In this document: positions 16,818 through 25,534 of the stretch, piece after piece
Numbering within the stretch: position 1 is the first letter of the stretch
Layout: the number at the start of each line of letters is the position of its first letter
Translations under genes and position numbers: made by a program
Assembly: GCF_014656215.1 (NCBI RefSeq)
Contig: NZ_BNBZ01000026.1
Location: forward strand, 34,369 to 98,368
DNA from: Streptomyces zaomyceticus
GTDB lineage: Bacteria; Actinomycetota; Actinomycetes; Streptomycetales; Streptomycetaceae
Direction of reading: 5' to 3'
DNA: 64,000 nt
Notes under the pieces: generated by a model
Databases searched by the model: none
Seen by the model: the letters and a program-made list of their open reading frames with translations, nothing else
Told to the model about the DNA's origin: nothing

Positions 16818-16852
16818 GGCCACCGCGCCTCGTGGGGGGCGGCGCGGTGGCC
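16818..16852 (-). terminator. Hairpin ending the sugar ABC operon
   Basis: GGCCACCGCGCC (16818-16829) pairs perfectly with GGCGCGGTGGCC (16841-16852). It lies 100 bp beyond the solute-binding protein stop and 17 bp before the DUF1697 start, so it separates the two minus-strand units. Confidence 0.6.
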
Positions 16853-16952
16853 GGTTCGAACACTGTCCGATCAGGGGAGCCGCGAGAAGCCCCTTCATCC
16901 ATCTGTGACTTATTCAACAATGTTTCGTAATGGCGAACCCCTCACGAGCGGT

Positions 16953-18248
16953 TCATTTGCGCTGATAGCGGGCGAGGACCCGGTTGCCGTCCTCGACCAG
17001 CCTGCGGCGCAGTTCGGCCGCGTCGATCGCGCCGCTGTAGTACTCCTGGAAGGCCGGTGTCGCCACCTTGTCCTTCCACTCCGGGTATCCCCGTACCGAC
17101 TGGGCGGGCGCCGGGCGCAGCTTCTCGGCCACCGCGGCGCCGGTCGCCCAGCCGTCCCGGGCGGTGCGCAGGGAGGGGTCGGCGAGCGCGGCCGTCCCGG
17201 TGGGCAGCATCCAGTCACCGCGCGCGAGCCGCACCATGTTCTCCGGGCGCAGGAAGAAGTCGAGGAACGCCATCGCCTCCTTCTTGTGCGGGCTGTCCTC
17301 GGAGATCGACAGCGTCTGCGGGGAGACGCCCTGGGTGAGTCCGGCGCTCCCGGCGGGGGCGGGCAGCACCGTCCACTCGAATCCCTCGGGTGCCTGCTGC
17401 GCGATCTGCTGCCGGTAGGCGAAGCCGAGCGGAACCATGGCGTACTTGCCGGCGAAGAAGCCGGGCAGCGTGTCGGAGCCGCCGCTGCCGAGCGTGGTGC
17501 GCGGGGCCGTGCGGTCGTTGACGACCTGGTCGTGAACGGTGCCGGGGACGACGGCGTCGGCCTCGGTGAAGCGGACGGTGACCCGGCCGTCGGCCTCCCG
17601 GTGGAAGAGCCGGCCGCCGGCGGAGAGCCCGAGGTTGAGGCTCACGGAGACGGGTTCCTTGAGGGGCCAGGCGACGGCGTACCGGCCGGGTCCCATGCTT
17701 CGGGTGAGGTCCTGGGTGATCTGCCGGAACTCCGCCCAAGTCCAGGGCTTCGACGGGGTGGGGACGCGGACGCCGGAGGAGTCGAGGATCTTCCGGTTGG
17801 CGATGATCACGCGCGGTTCCTGGAGGAACGGCACGCCGTAGATCCCCTCGCCGAAGGTGGTGGTCCGCCAGCCGGCGGCGGGGATGTCGGCGCGGAGCCG
17901 TTCGGGCAGCAGGGGGCGGAGGTCGGCGAGGTCGCCGCCGTGGGCGAAGTCGGCCAGGTCGTCGGAGGCGTCGTGGATGATGTCGGGCGCCTCGCCGCCC
18001 TCGAAGGAGGTGAGCAGCTGGTCGTGGACGGAGTCCCAACTGCCCTGGACGTAGTCGATCCGGATGTCGGGGTGGGCGGCGTTCCATTCGTCGACCAGCT
18101 GCCGGTTGGCGTCGACGGACTCCTTCTGCCAGGCCAGGGACTGGAATCGGAGCCGTACCACCCCGTCGTCCGGCGCCTCGTTCCCGGCGGTGCATCCGGT
18201 GAGGAGCAGGGCGAGGACGGCGGTGAGGGGGAGGACGCGTCGTCTCAT
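16953..18248 (-). CDS. Sugar ABC transporter solute-binding lipoprotein
   Basis: A family 1 (MalE-like) extracellular receptor of 431 residues. The signal peptide ends in the lipobox LLTGC (Cys19). Typical features are RQLVDEWNAAHPDIRIDYVQG, APDIIHDASDDLADFA, YAVAWPLKEPV and the helical C-terminus. The start overlaps the upstream permease stop (ATGA). It is last in its operon, whereas receptors are usually encoded first. The ligand is likely an oligosaccharide but cannot be named. Confidence 0.88.
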   Translation of the reverse strand: MRRRVLPLTAVLALLLTGCTAGNEAPDDGVVRLRFQSLAWQKESVDANRQLVDEWNAAHPDIRIDYVQGSWDSVHDQLLTSFEGGEAPDIIHDASDDLADFAHGGDLADLRPLLPERLRADIPAAGWRTTTFGEGIYGVPFLQEPRVIIANRKILDSSGVRVPTPSKPWTWAEFRQITQDLTRSMGPGRYAVAWPLKEPVSVSLNLGLSAGGRLFHREADGRVTVRFTEADAVVPGTVHDQVVNDRTAPRTTLGSGGSDTLPGFFAGKYAMVPLGFAYRQQIAQQAPEGFEWTVLPAPAGSAGLTQGVSPQTLSISEDSPHKKEAMAFLDFFLRPENMVRLARGDWMLPTGTAALADPSLRTARDGWATGAAVAEKLRPAPAQSVRGYPEWKDKVATPAFQEYYSGAIDAAELRRRLVEDGNRVLARYQRK

Positions 18249-19087
18249 GACTTCACCGCCCCGGCCAGCATCCCGCCGGTGATCCGTCTCTGGAGGACGG
18301 CGAAGACGACGAGGGACGGCAGGGTGGCGAGGAAGGCGGCCGCGGCCAGCGGGCCGAGGTCGGCGACGCCCTCGGCGCCGAGGAAGTGGGTGAGGACCAC
18401 GGGCAGGGTCTGCTTCTCCGGGGTCTTGAGCAGGACGAGCGCGAAGAAGAACTCGTTCCACGCGGTGACGAAGGCGAAGAGTGCGGTGGCGACGATGCCC
18501 GGGGCGAGCAGCGGGGCGGTGACGGAGACGAGGGTACGGAGCCGGCCCGCGCCGTCGACGGCGGCGGCCTCCTCCAGTTCGGCGGGGACGGCGCGGACGT
18601 ATCCCATGAGCATCCAGAGGGCGAAGGGCAGCGACCAGACCACGTAGACGAGGACGAGCCCGGCCACGCTGTTGACGAGGTGCAGGTTCTTGAGGATCAG
18701 GAAGAGCGGGATGATCACCAGGACGAAGGGGAAGGCCTGACTGATCACCACCCAGCCGGTGGCCGCGCCGGCGAGCCGGCCCCGGTGGCGGGCCGTCACA
18801 TAGGCGAGCGGGGTGGCGACGGCCACCGCGATCAGGGCGGCGGCGACCGCGGCGACCAGGCTGTTGGCGGCGGCCCGGAGCAGTGGCTGTTCGGCGAAGG
18901 CCTGCCGGAAGTTGTCGAGCGTGGGGTCCCGCGGGATCCAGGTGGGGTGCAGCGAGGCCAGCTCGGGGGCGGGCTTGAAGGCGGTGGAGACCAGCCAGAG
19001 GAAGGGGAGGGCGAGGAAGACCAGATAGGCGAGGAGGGCCAGGTACTGGCCGATCCGCGCGGGTCCGCTCGTCCGGAGGGCGCTCAC
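18245..19087 (-). CDS. Sugar ABC transporter permease, MalG-type
   Basis: 280 residues with six hydrophobic segments and the EAA loop (ELEEAAAVDGAGRLRTLVSVTAPLLAPG) that docks onto the ATPase. The start is GTG 19087, overlapping the preceding permease stop; it overlaps the receptor gene by 4 bp. An open frame continues far upstream on this strand, but that part is antisense to other genes and is not coding. Confidence 0.9.
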   Translation of the reverse strand: MSALRTSGPARIGQYLALLAYLVFLALPFLWLVSTAFKPAPELASLHPTWIPRDPTLDNFRQAFAEQPLLRAAANSLVAAVAAALIAVAVATPLAYVTARHRGRLAGAATGWVVISQAFPFVLVIIPLFLILKNLHLVNSVAGLVLVYVVWSLPFALWMLMGYVRAVPAELEEAAAVDGAGRLRTLVSVTAPLLAPGIVATALFAFVTAWNEFFFALVLLKTPEKQTLPVVLTHFLGAEGVADLGPLAAAAFLATLPSLVVFAVLQRRITGGMLAGAVKS

Positions 19088-20031
19088 CGGTCCTGGTCCC
19101 CTTTCAGCCTTCGTACGAGGGAGAGGGCGATGAGCACCGAGACGGCGGCGATCATCACACAGCCCATCGCGGCGGCGTAGCCGAACTGTCCGTAGCGGAA
19201 GGCCTCTTCGTAGGCGAAGAGCATGGGGAGCCGGGTCCGGCCGCCCGGTCCGCCGCTGGTCAGCACATAGACCAGGGCGAAGGAGTTGAAGTTCCAGATG
19301 AGGTTGAGCGCGGTGATGGCGAGGGCCACCGGTCGGAGCGCGGGCCAGGTGACGGTGCGGAAGCGGCGCCAGGCTCCGGCGCCGTCGAGGGCCGCGGCCT
19401 CGTGGAGCTCGCGCGGGGTGTTCTGGAGTCCGGCGAGGAGGGCGACGGTGGTCTGCGGCATGCCGGCCCAGATGCCGACGACGACGACGGCGGGGAGGGC
19501 GGTGGCGAGCCCCGAGAGCCAGTCGCGGCCCTCGCCGAGGCCGAGGGTGCGGATCGTCTCGTTGAGGATGCCGGCGTCGGGGTTGTAGACCAGGCGCCAC
19601 ATGATGCCGACGACGACCTCGGGCATCGCCCAGGGGACGATCGCGAGGGCCCTGGCAAGCCATCGGAGGCGGAGCGGCTGGTTGAGGAGGAGGGCGAGGC
19701 CGAGAGCGAGCAGGAACTGGGGGACGGTGACCCCGACGGCCCAGACCGCGCCGATGCGGAAGGAGTCCCAGAAGAGGGTGTCGTGCAGGAGGTCCTGGAA
19801 GTTGAGGGTGCCCACCCAGCGGGTGGCGCCGGTGCGGCCGGACTGGGCGTCCGTGAAGGCCAGCGCGATGCCGTAGAGCAGCGGGCCGACGCTCAGGACG
19901 AGGATCGGCAGCAGCGCGGGGAGCACCAGGAACCAGGCACCGAAGTCGGGTCCGCGCGGGCGTTTCGCGGGGGTGGTGCGCGGTGCCCGCGTCCCGTCCG
20001 GCCGCCGTTTCGTCGCGGTCACCGAGCTCAC
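19084..20031 (-). CDS. Sugar ABC transporter permease, MalF-type
   Basis: First gene of the operon, about 315 residues, with six membrane segments and the EAA loop (ELHEAAALDGAGAWRRFRTVTWPALRPV). The start is uncertain: GTG 20031 (VSSVTATKRRPDG) follows GGGGGTCGG, and GTG 20022 and ATG 20079 are alternatives. A TTGACT near 20101-20106 could be the -35 element. No ATPase gene is present; streptomycete sugar importers commonly share the MsiK ATPase encoded elsewhere. Confidence 0.87.
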   Translation of the reverse strand: MSSVTATKRRPDGTRAPRTTPAKRPRGPDFGAWFLVLPALLPILVLSVGPLLYGIALAFTDAQSGRTGATRWVGTLNFQDLLHDTLFWDSFRIGAVWAVGVTVPQFLLALGLALLLNQPLRLRWLARALAIVPWAMPEVVVGIMWRLVYNPDAGILNETIRTLGLGEGRDWLSGLATALPAVVVVGIWAGMPQTTVALLAGLQNTPRELHEAAALDGAGAWRRFRTVTWPALRPVALAITALNLIWNFNSFALVYVLTSGGPGGRTRLPMLFAYEEAFRYGQFGYAAAMGCVMIAAVSVLIALSLVRRLKGDQDR

Positions 20032-20173
20032 TGGTCCGACCCCCGTCCGCCCGATCCGCCGTCGTGGGAACCTCGCCATGGTCCTGACGGGCCCGGGGGC
20101 AGTCAAGGCGATCCGCGCGGTGAGCTGCGTGGATGGGAGACTTTGGCTCAATCGCACAGGTAGGGAGAGGTCG

Positions 20174-21031
20174 ATGGACGAGGCGCGGGCGCGGGAGATC
20201 CTGGCAGCGGCGGGACTGCCGGTCGCGGAGGCGCGGTTGCTGGCCCTCGGCGAGAACGCGGTCTTCGCCGTGGGGGATCTCGCCGTGAAGGTGGGCCGGG
20301 ACGCGGAGGTCTACGAGCGTGCCGAGCGGGAGCTGGCGCTCGCCGCCTGGCTCGCCGACGCGGACGTGCCGGCGGTGCGGGCCGCCGAGGAGAAGCCGCG
20401 TCTGGTCGAGGGGCATCCGCTGACCTTCTGGCACCGGCTGCCCGAGGCGGTACGGCCGGCGGAGCCGCGTGACCTGGCGCCGCTGCTGCGGCGGATCCAC
20501 GCCCTGCCGGAGCCGGCGGCCCTCACGCTGCCGCGCCGTGAACTGCTCGGCGGGGTGGAGCGGTGGCTGCGGCTCGCGGGGGACGCGATCGATCCGGCGG
20601 ACGCGGCCTTCCTGCGGGAGCGGCGTGATGCCTTCGCCCCGGCGGCGGCCGCCCTGACCCCGCGTCTGGCGCCGGGTCCGATCCACGGGGACGCCCTCCC
20701 CCGGAACGTCCATGTCGGCCCGGACGGTCCGGTCCTGGTGGACCTGGAGACCTTCTCCTCCGATCTGCGCGAGCACGACCTCGTGGTGCTCGCCCTCTCC
20801 CGGGACCGGTACGGCCTGGACCCGGCCGCGTACGAGGCCTTCACGGAGGCGTACGGCTGGGACGTCAGGGAGTGGGAGGGGTGCGCGGTGCTGCGCGGGG
20901 CCCGGGAGACCGCGAGCTGTGCGTGGGTGGCGCAGCACGCGCCGGCGAACCCGAAGGCGCTCGCCGAGTTCGAGCGGCGGGTCGGCTCGCTGCGGGACGG
21001 CGACCCCGAGGTGCGCTGGTACCCGTTCTGA
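20174..21031 (+). CDS. Aminoglycoside phosphotransferase-fold kinase
   Basis: A 285-residue APH/choline kinase-fold protein. The catalytic loop is IHGDALPRNVHVG, with the HGD Asp and the downstream Asn, and the metal-binding Asp is in VLVDLETFS. GENAVFAVGDLAVKVGR is the N-lobe ATP site with its Lys. ATG 20174 follows GGGAGAGG. Such proteins phosphorylate diverse small molecules; there is no specific evidence for antibiotic resistance. It is divergent from the sugar importer. Confidence 0.82.
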   Translation: MDEARAREILAAAGLPVAEARLLALGENAVFAVGDLAVKVGRDAEVYERAERELALAAWLADADVPAVRAAEEKPRLVEGHPLTFWHRLPEAVRPAEPRDLAPLLRRIHALPEPAALTLPRRELLGGVERWLRLAGDAIDPADAAFLRERRDAFAPAAAALTPRLAPGPIHGDALPRNVHVGPDGPVLVDLETFSSDLREHDLVVLALSRDRYGLDPAAYEAFTEAYGWDVREWEGCAVLRGARETASCAWVAQHAPANPKALAEFERRVGSLRDGDPEVRWYPF

Positions 21032-21077
21032 CATCATGGCTCCCGACCGAACCGGACTGATCGAACGGGGTGTTGGG

Positions 21078-21902
21078 ATGCGGATGGAACTGTCCGAGGT
21101 GGCACTCGACGTCGAGGTGAGCGGCGCGGGACCGGCCGTGCTGCTGGTGCACGGTTTCCCGGACAGCCACCGTCTGTGGCGCCATCAGATCCCGGCGCTG
21201 AACGCGGCGGGGTTCATGACGATCGCCCCGACGCTGCGGGGATTCGGCTTCTCGGACCGTCCGGAGGGCGGTCCCGAGGCCTACGACCCGGCCAGGCACG
21301 TGGGCGATCTGCTGGAGCTGCTCGCCCGGCTGGAGGTCGACCGTTTCCATCTGGTCGGCCACGACTGGGGCTCGGGGCTGGCGCAGGGCATCGCGCAGGT
21401 CCTGTCCGACCGGGTGGCGAGCGTGACCCTCATGTCGGTGGGCGATCTCGCGGCGATCCTCTCCGCGGGCTGGGAGCAGCGGCAGCGCCTCTGGCACCTG
21501 TCGATGTTCCAGCACGAGGGGCTCGCCGAGGAGTGGCTCTCGCGCGACGACTTCGCGCGGCTGCGCGAGATGCTCGACGACCACCCGGAGGCGGAGGCCG
21601 TCCTGGAGCCGTTGCGCGCTCCGGGCGCGCTGACCGCCGCTCTCCGGATCTACCGGGCGGGGCTGCCGATCGAGGTCCAGCTGGCCGCGCCCCCGGCGCT
21701 TCCCCCGCTGTCCGTCCCGGCGATGGGCGTCTGGTCCACCGGCGACCGCTTCCTCTCCGAGCGCCAGATGGTGGACACCGGTGAGCACGTGGCCGGTCCC
21801 TGGCGCTACGAGCGCGTGGAGGACGCGGGCCACTGGTTCCCGCTGGACCAGCCGGACCGGGTGAACGAACTGCTGCTCTCCTTCCTCAAGGAGAACTCCT
21901 AG
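21078..21902 (+). CDS. Alpha/beta hydrolase (epoxide hydrolase/dehalogenase-like)
   Basis: 274 residues. HGFPDSHRLW forms the oxyanion-hole region, the nucleophile is Asp in GHDWGS as in epoxide hydrolases and haloalkane dehalogenases, and the His is in AGHWFPLDQP. ATG 21078 was chosen over ATG 21036, which lacks a binding site and lies 5 bp after the previous stop. The short spacing to the kinase suggests co-transcription. Substrate unknown. Confidence 0.85.
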   Translation: MRMELSEVALDVEVSGAGPAVLLVHGFPDSHRLWRHQIPALNAAGFMTIAPTLRGFGFSDRPEGGPEAYDPARHVGDLLELLARLEVDRFHLVGHDWGSGLAQGIAQVLSDRVASVTLMSVGDLAAILSAGWEQRQRLWHLSMFQHEGLAEEWLSRDDFARLREMLDDHPEAEAVLEPLRAPGALTAALRIYRAGLPIEVQLAAPPALPPLSVPAMGVWSTGDRFLSERQMVDTGEHVAGPWRYERVEDAGHWFPLDQPDRVNELLLSFLKENS

Positions 21903-21933
21903 GTCGTCTCTTTCCAGATCCGGAAGAGACGGC

Positions 21934-22662
21934 CTAGCCGACGGGCGCGGCCACCGGGCCGCGCAGCGGCCAGACCGGGTCGACGACCGCCTCCGTGTCG
22001 CCCTTGCGGCGCAGGAAGTCCTGGAAGTTCTCGGCCCAGAGGCGGTACCAGCCGATCTGGCGCTCGTGGAGCTCGGCCGGGTCGAGCTCGGCGACCTGGC
22101 GGTGCCGCTCGGCTATCGCGACGGCGACCCGGACGGCGGCGAGCGCGTCGGCCGCGGCCTGGTGGGCGGCTTCGAGGACGACTCCGTACTCCCCGCAGAC
22201 CGCTTCCAGGGTCCGCTTGCCGCGCCGGTAGCGGTCGACGGCCCGGTCGATGGTGTACGGGTCGACGACGGGCCCGACGGGGGCGCCGCCGAGCCGCTCG
22301 CCCAGCGAGGGCAGTCCGTGCCGGTACAGCTCGGCGGAGAGCAGCGTCAGGTCGAAGGAGGCGTTGTACGCCACGACCGGGACGCCGTCCTCCCAGTACT
22401 CGGCGAGGGCCTTCGCGATCTCGTCGGCCACCTCGCGGACCGGCCGGCCTTCGGCTGCCGCGCGCTCGGTGCTGATGCCGTGGATCGCGGAGGCCTGTTC
22501 CGGGATGCGGATGCCCGGGTCGGCGAGCCAGTCCCGCCGGTGTGTGATGTGTCCCCCGCCGTCGACCTCGATGATCGAGGCCGTCACGATACGGGCCTCC
22601 AGCGGATCGGTGCCGGTCGTCTCCAGGTCGAAGCCGACCAGCGTTTCGCCGTGCCAAGCCAT
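21934..22662 (-). CDS. 3'-5' exonuclease, DnaQ/DEDDh type
   Basis: A 242-residue protein with the Exo I motif FDLETTGTDP, Exo II YNASFDLTLL and Exo III AHQAAADALAAV (His and Asp of DEDDh). It resembles the epsilon proofreading subunit but is free-standing. ATG 22662 (MAWHGETLVG) has a good AAGGAGGA site. It may act in DNA repair or in degradation of short oligonucleotides. Confidence 0.9.
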   Translation of the reverse strand: MAWHGETLVGFDLETTGTDPLEARIVTASIIEVDGGGHITHRRDWLADPGIRIPEQASAIHGISTERAAAEGRPVREVADEIAKALAEYWEDGVPVVAYNASFDLTLLSAELYRHGLPSLGERLGGAPVGPVVDPYTIDRAVDRYRRGKRTLEAVCGEYGVVLEAAHQAAADALAAVRVAVAIAERHRQVAELDPAELHERQIGWYRLWAENFQDFLRRKGDTEAVVDPVWPLRGPVAAPVG

Positions 22663-22748
22663 CGGGTCCTCCTTACGTGATCTCCCCCGTGGTGCTGACC
22701 ACCCTCGCACGCACCACTGACAACGCCTTCGCCTCCCCCGGCGAGGGG

Positions 22749-24032
22749 TCAGGAGACGGGCCGGGAGTCGAGCCAGACGGACTCGAATTCCTCCCGATAT
22801 GTCTCGAAAAGTCCGTGATCGCCGTCACGGATGCCCTGCCCGTGCCGCACCACGTTCCGCCCGCCGCCGCGCAGGACGAGGACCGGCGCCTCCATGCCCC
22901 GGGCCCGGCGCAGATACGACTGCACGACACCGACCCCGTCCGGGCCGTCGCCGTCCACCAGGTAGGCGGTGAAGCGGGGCGTCTCGTCGAAGACGTGGAT
23001 CTGGAAGGCGCCCGGGTCGCGGAGCTTGGAGCGGACCCTGCGCATGTGCAGGATGTTCATCTCGACCGAGCGGCTCAGCTCGCCCTTCTTCAGGCCGAGT
23101 TCGCGCTCACGGCGCTTGACGGCGCTGCTCGCGGGATTGAGGAAGAGGAGCCGGGTCCGGCAGCCGGACTCGGCGAGCCGGACCATGCGGCGGCCGGAGA
23201 AGTTCTGCACGAGCAGATTGAGACCTATGCCGGTGGCGTCGAGGCGGCGGGCCCCGCCGAAGAGGTCCTCGGCGGGCAGCTGCCGCTGGAGCCGGACCCG
23301 GTCGGGATGGACGGAGACCACGTCCGCGTACCGGTCGCCGACGAGGTCCTCGACCGCGTCCACGGGCAGCCGGTCGGCGGAGGGCACCCCGGCGCCGCCG
23401 CCGAGGATCTCCAGGATGCGGGCGGAGGCCCGCTCGGACTGGGCGAGGACGGTCAGCGAGAGGGCCCTGTTGCGGGAGACCACGTTCCGCGTGACCTCCA
23501 GCTCGTCGAGGGCGAGCTCGACCTCGCGCCGGTCGTCGAAGTAGGGCTCGAAGCACGGCCAGTGCTGCACCATCAGCTCCCGCAGCTGCGGGAGGGTGAG
23601 GAAGCTGAGGACGTTGTCGTCGGCCGGGTCGAGGAGATAGCCCTTGCGCCGCGAGACCTCGCGCACGGCGACGGCCCGCTGCACCCACTCCTGGCCCGCC
23701 GGGCCGGCCGCGGCCACCACCCACTCCTCGCCGTGCACGGGTTCGTACACGGGCCGCAGGACGGCGGCGACCACGGCGCGCAGCCGCTGCTCGACGAGGT
23801 TCAGCCAGATGTAGGCCCGCCCGGCGCGCTGGGCGCGGGTGCGGACCTCGCCCCAGTCCTCGGCGTCCCAGTCGAGCTCCGCCCCTATCTCCACCGGCCG
23901 GGCGACGGTGACCGTCCCCGGCGGCACGGCACCCGGTGACGCGACCGGGCCGGGCGACGCCTCCGCGGGCTCGGCGGAGCCCCCCTCGCGACCCGAATCA
24001 CCTGGGGGCAGCTCCAGACCTCCCGAGCTCAC
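22749..24032 (-). CDS. SAV2148-family HEPN-domain protein
   Basis: A 427-residue protein with a ~45-residue Pro/Gly-rich N-terminus, then a helical region (LDWDAEDWGEVRTRAQRAGRAYIWLN and following) and a C-terminal alpha/beta part (VFDETPRFTAYLVDGD). It matches what I remember of the actinomycete-specific SAV2148 family, which carries a HEPN-type domain; whether it is an active RNase is unknown. GTG 24032 follows AAGGCGG. It sits downstream of the amine oxidase pair, 110 bp away. Confidence 0.75.
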   Translation of the reverse strand: MSSGGLELPPGDSGREGGSAEPAEASPGPVASPGAVPPGTVTVARPVEIGAELDWDAEDWGEVRTRAQRAGRAYIWLNLVEQRLRAVVAAVLRPVYEPVHGEEWVVAAAGPAGQEWVQRAVAVREVSRRKGYLLDPADDNVLSFLTLPQLRELMVQHWPCFEPYFDDRREVELALDELEVTRNVVSRNRALSLTVLAQSERASARILEILGGGAGVPSADRLPVDAVEDLVGDRYADVVSVHPDRVRLQRQLPAEDLFGGARRLDATGIGLNLLVQNFSGRRMVRLAESGCRTRLLFLNPASSAVKRRERELGLKKGELSRSVEMNILHMRRVRSKLRDPGAFQIHVFDETPRFTAYLVDGDGPDGVGVVQSYLRRARGMEAPVLVLRGGGRNVVRHGQGIRDGDHGLFETYREEFESVWLDSRPVS

Positions 24033-24142
24033 CCGCGCACCGCCTTCTGCTCCTGGACGCCCGTGTCGACCGGTCCGACAACGATCAAGGAAGGGTACTC
24101 CGCGAGCGGGAGGCGGTGCAGCAGGATCGTCAGGCTGCTTGT

Positions 24143-25480
24143 TCAACTACCCAGAACGGGCTGCCCGTTCTGGGAGGCGAGATCAGCCGGAGTGAGCGGA
24201 TTCATAGCGGTTACGTCCCGGGGCGCGAGCTGGAAGCCCTGCCAGTGGACCGGCATCGGCTGCTGGTCCTCGTCCCGGGCGACGTGGTGGAACCCGATGT
24301 TGACCCAGACGGACGGTTTGGTCAGAGTCTCCCCGTTGACCCATTTGTCCACGCTGTCACCGGCGTTGGCCCCGCAGTTGCCGATGTTGTTGCTGGCGAA
24401 CTTCTCACAGGCCCGCGCCTGGGTGAAGTACACGTCGTGCTTGGTGAAGCCGCGCCCGGCGTGGGTGTCGGTGTGGCCGGGGACGATCTCGTACGAGCGG
24501 GCGTGGCCGTCGGCGTTCTTGCCGGTGCCGCTGACCACCCGCCACCAGCGCATGTTCTTGGCGTCCCCGGCGAGTTCCTTGGTGACGACGGTGCGCTTGG
24601 TCTTCACGGTCGGTCCGCCGCCGCTCGCGGGGGGCGCGGTGACGGTGGAGTCGAACTGCTCGATCCGGTCCTTGGTGGAGCCGTCGAGACCGAAGTCGAG
24701 CTTCCAGAAGACGTTGTGGGCGTGGCTGGTGGCGTAGGAGCGGGCGCCCTTGCCGATGGGCCAGCCGCGGCCGTCGGTGGCGTTGTAGTCGACGGGCGAG
24801 AGGCTGCCGGTGGCACCGACGTTGGCGCCGATCGTGCCGTCGGCGGAGAACCGCCACTCGGAGATGTACTCGTACCAGCCGACCTTGTTCACGGTGTAGA
24901 CGAGCAGGTCCTTGGCCTGGGCCTGCCAGACCTTGGTGCCGCCGTCGCTGGCCATGCGGTACGCGTGGCCACGCGCCCGGGTGGTGGTGCACAGGCCCTT
25001 GAACTGGCCGACCTCGGGCACCTTGACGGTGGTCAGGGTGCCGCCGGGGCACTCGGCCGGCTTGAGGTTCTGCAGCCCCCAGCCGAAGCCCGCGCCGGTG
25101 AGGTCGTCGTACTCGGCGGCGCCGTCGTCGTACGGCACGTGGATCTGGGCGAGCCGGGCGCTGGCGAGGACCTTGATCGGCGCGGTGGCGCCGGGCGGCT
25201 GGTAGGTGACCCGGTCGAGGGTGAGCCCGGCGGCGGTGTCGTAGCGCCAGCACATGCGCCAGACGGCGCCGCCGTCGAGCTTCTGCGTGATGCGGTAGGC
25301 GGCGGAGCAGTCGGCCTCGGTCGGTCCGGCGGGGCGCGTCGGGCCGGGCGGGCGGGGCACGGAGGGGGCGGCGGTGGCGCCGGCGACGGGCCCGGCGGCG
25401 GCCGTGGCGGTGCCGAGCAGGGCGGCCGCGGTCAGGACGGCGCCCCGCCTGCGGGTGCGCCGGTTTCGCTGGGTGGACAT
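24143..25480 (-). CDS. Copper amine oxidase catalytic chain (single-domain, split type)
   Basis: A secreted protein of 445 residues with a long RR-containing N-terminus and Ala-rich signal region (a probable Tat substrate). It matches only the C-terminal catalytic domain of copper amine oxidases: VGWYEYISEWRF aligns with the V-G-N-Y-D-Y topaquinone site, with Tyr203 retained but the preceding Asn replaced by Trp202. H253-A-H255 and H412 (MPVHWQGF) correspond to the three copper ligands, and VGATG follows as expected. Full-length enzymes have ~650-720 residues. It lies 54 bp after its partner gene, which appears to supply N-terminal domains. Oxidation of amines such as tyramine is inferred. 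Confidence 0.75.
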   Translation of the reverse strand: MSTQRNRRTRRRGAVLTAAALLGTATAAAGPVAGATAAPSVPRPPGPTRPAGPTEADCSAAYRITQKLDGGAVWRMCWRYDTAAGLTLDRVTYQPPGATAPIKVLASARLAQIHVPYDDGAAEYDDLTGAGFGWGLQNLKPAECPGGTLTTVKVPEVGQFKGLCTTTRARGHAYRMASDGGTKVWQAQAKDLLVYTVNKVGWYEYISEWRFSADGTIGANVGATGSLSPVDYNATDGRGWPIGKGARSYATSHAHNVFWKLDFGLDGSTKDRIEQFDSTVTAPPASGGGPTVKTKRTVVTKELAGDAKNMRWWRVVSGTGKNADGHARSYEIVPGHTDTHAGRGFTKHDVYFTQARACEKFASNNIGNCGANAGDSVDKWVNGETLTKPSVWVNIGFHHVARDEDQQPMPVHWQGFQLAPRDVTAMNPLTPADLASQNGQPVLGS

Positions 25481-25534
25481 GGGAACGTACTCCCTCGTAC
25501 GGAGATGCGGCGGAAGGACCGGTGGCGGCGGCGG

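Noticed and set aside
20174..21031. Aminoglycoside resistance kinase
   Set aside because: The APH fold is shared by many small-molecule kinases and nothing here points to aminoglycosides.
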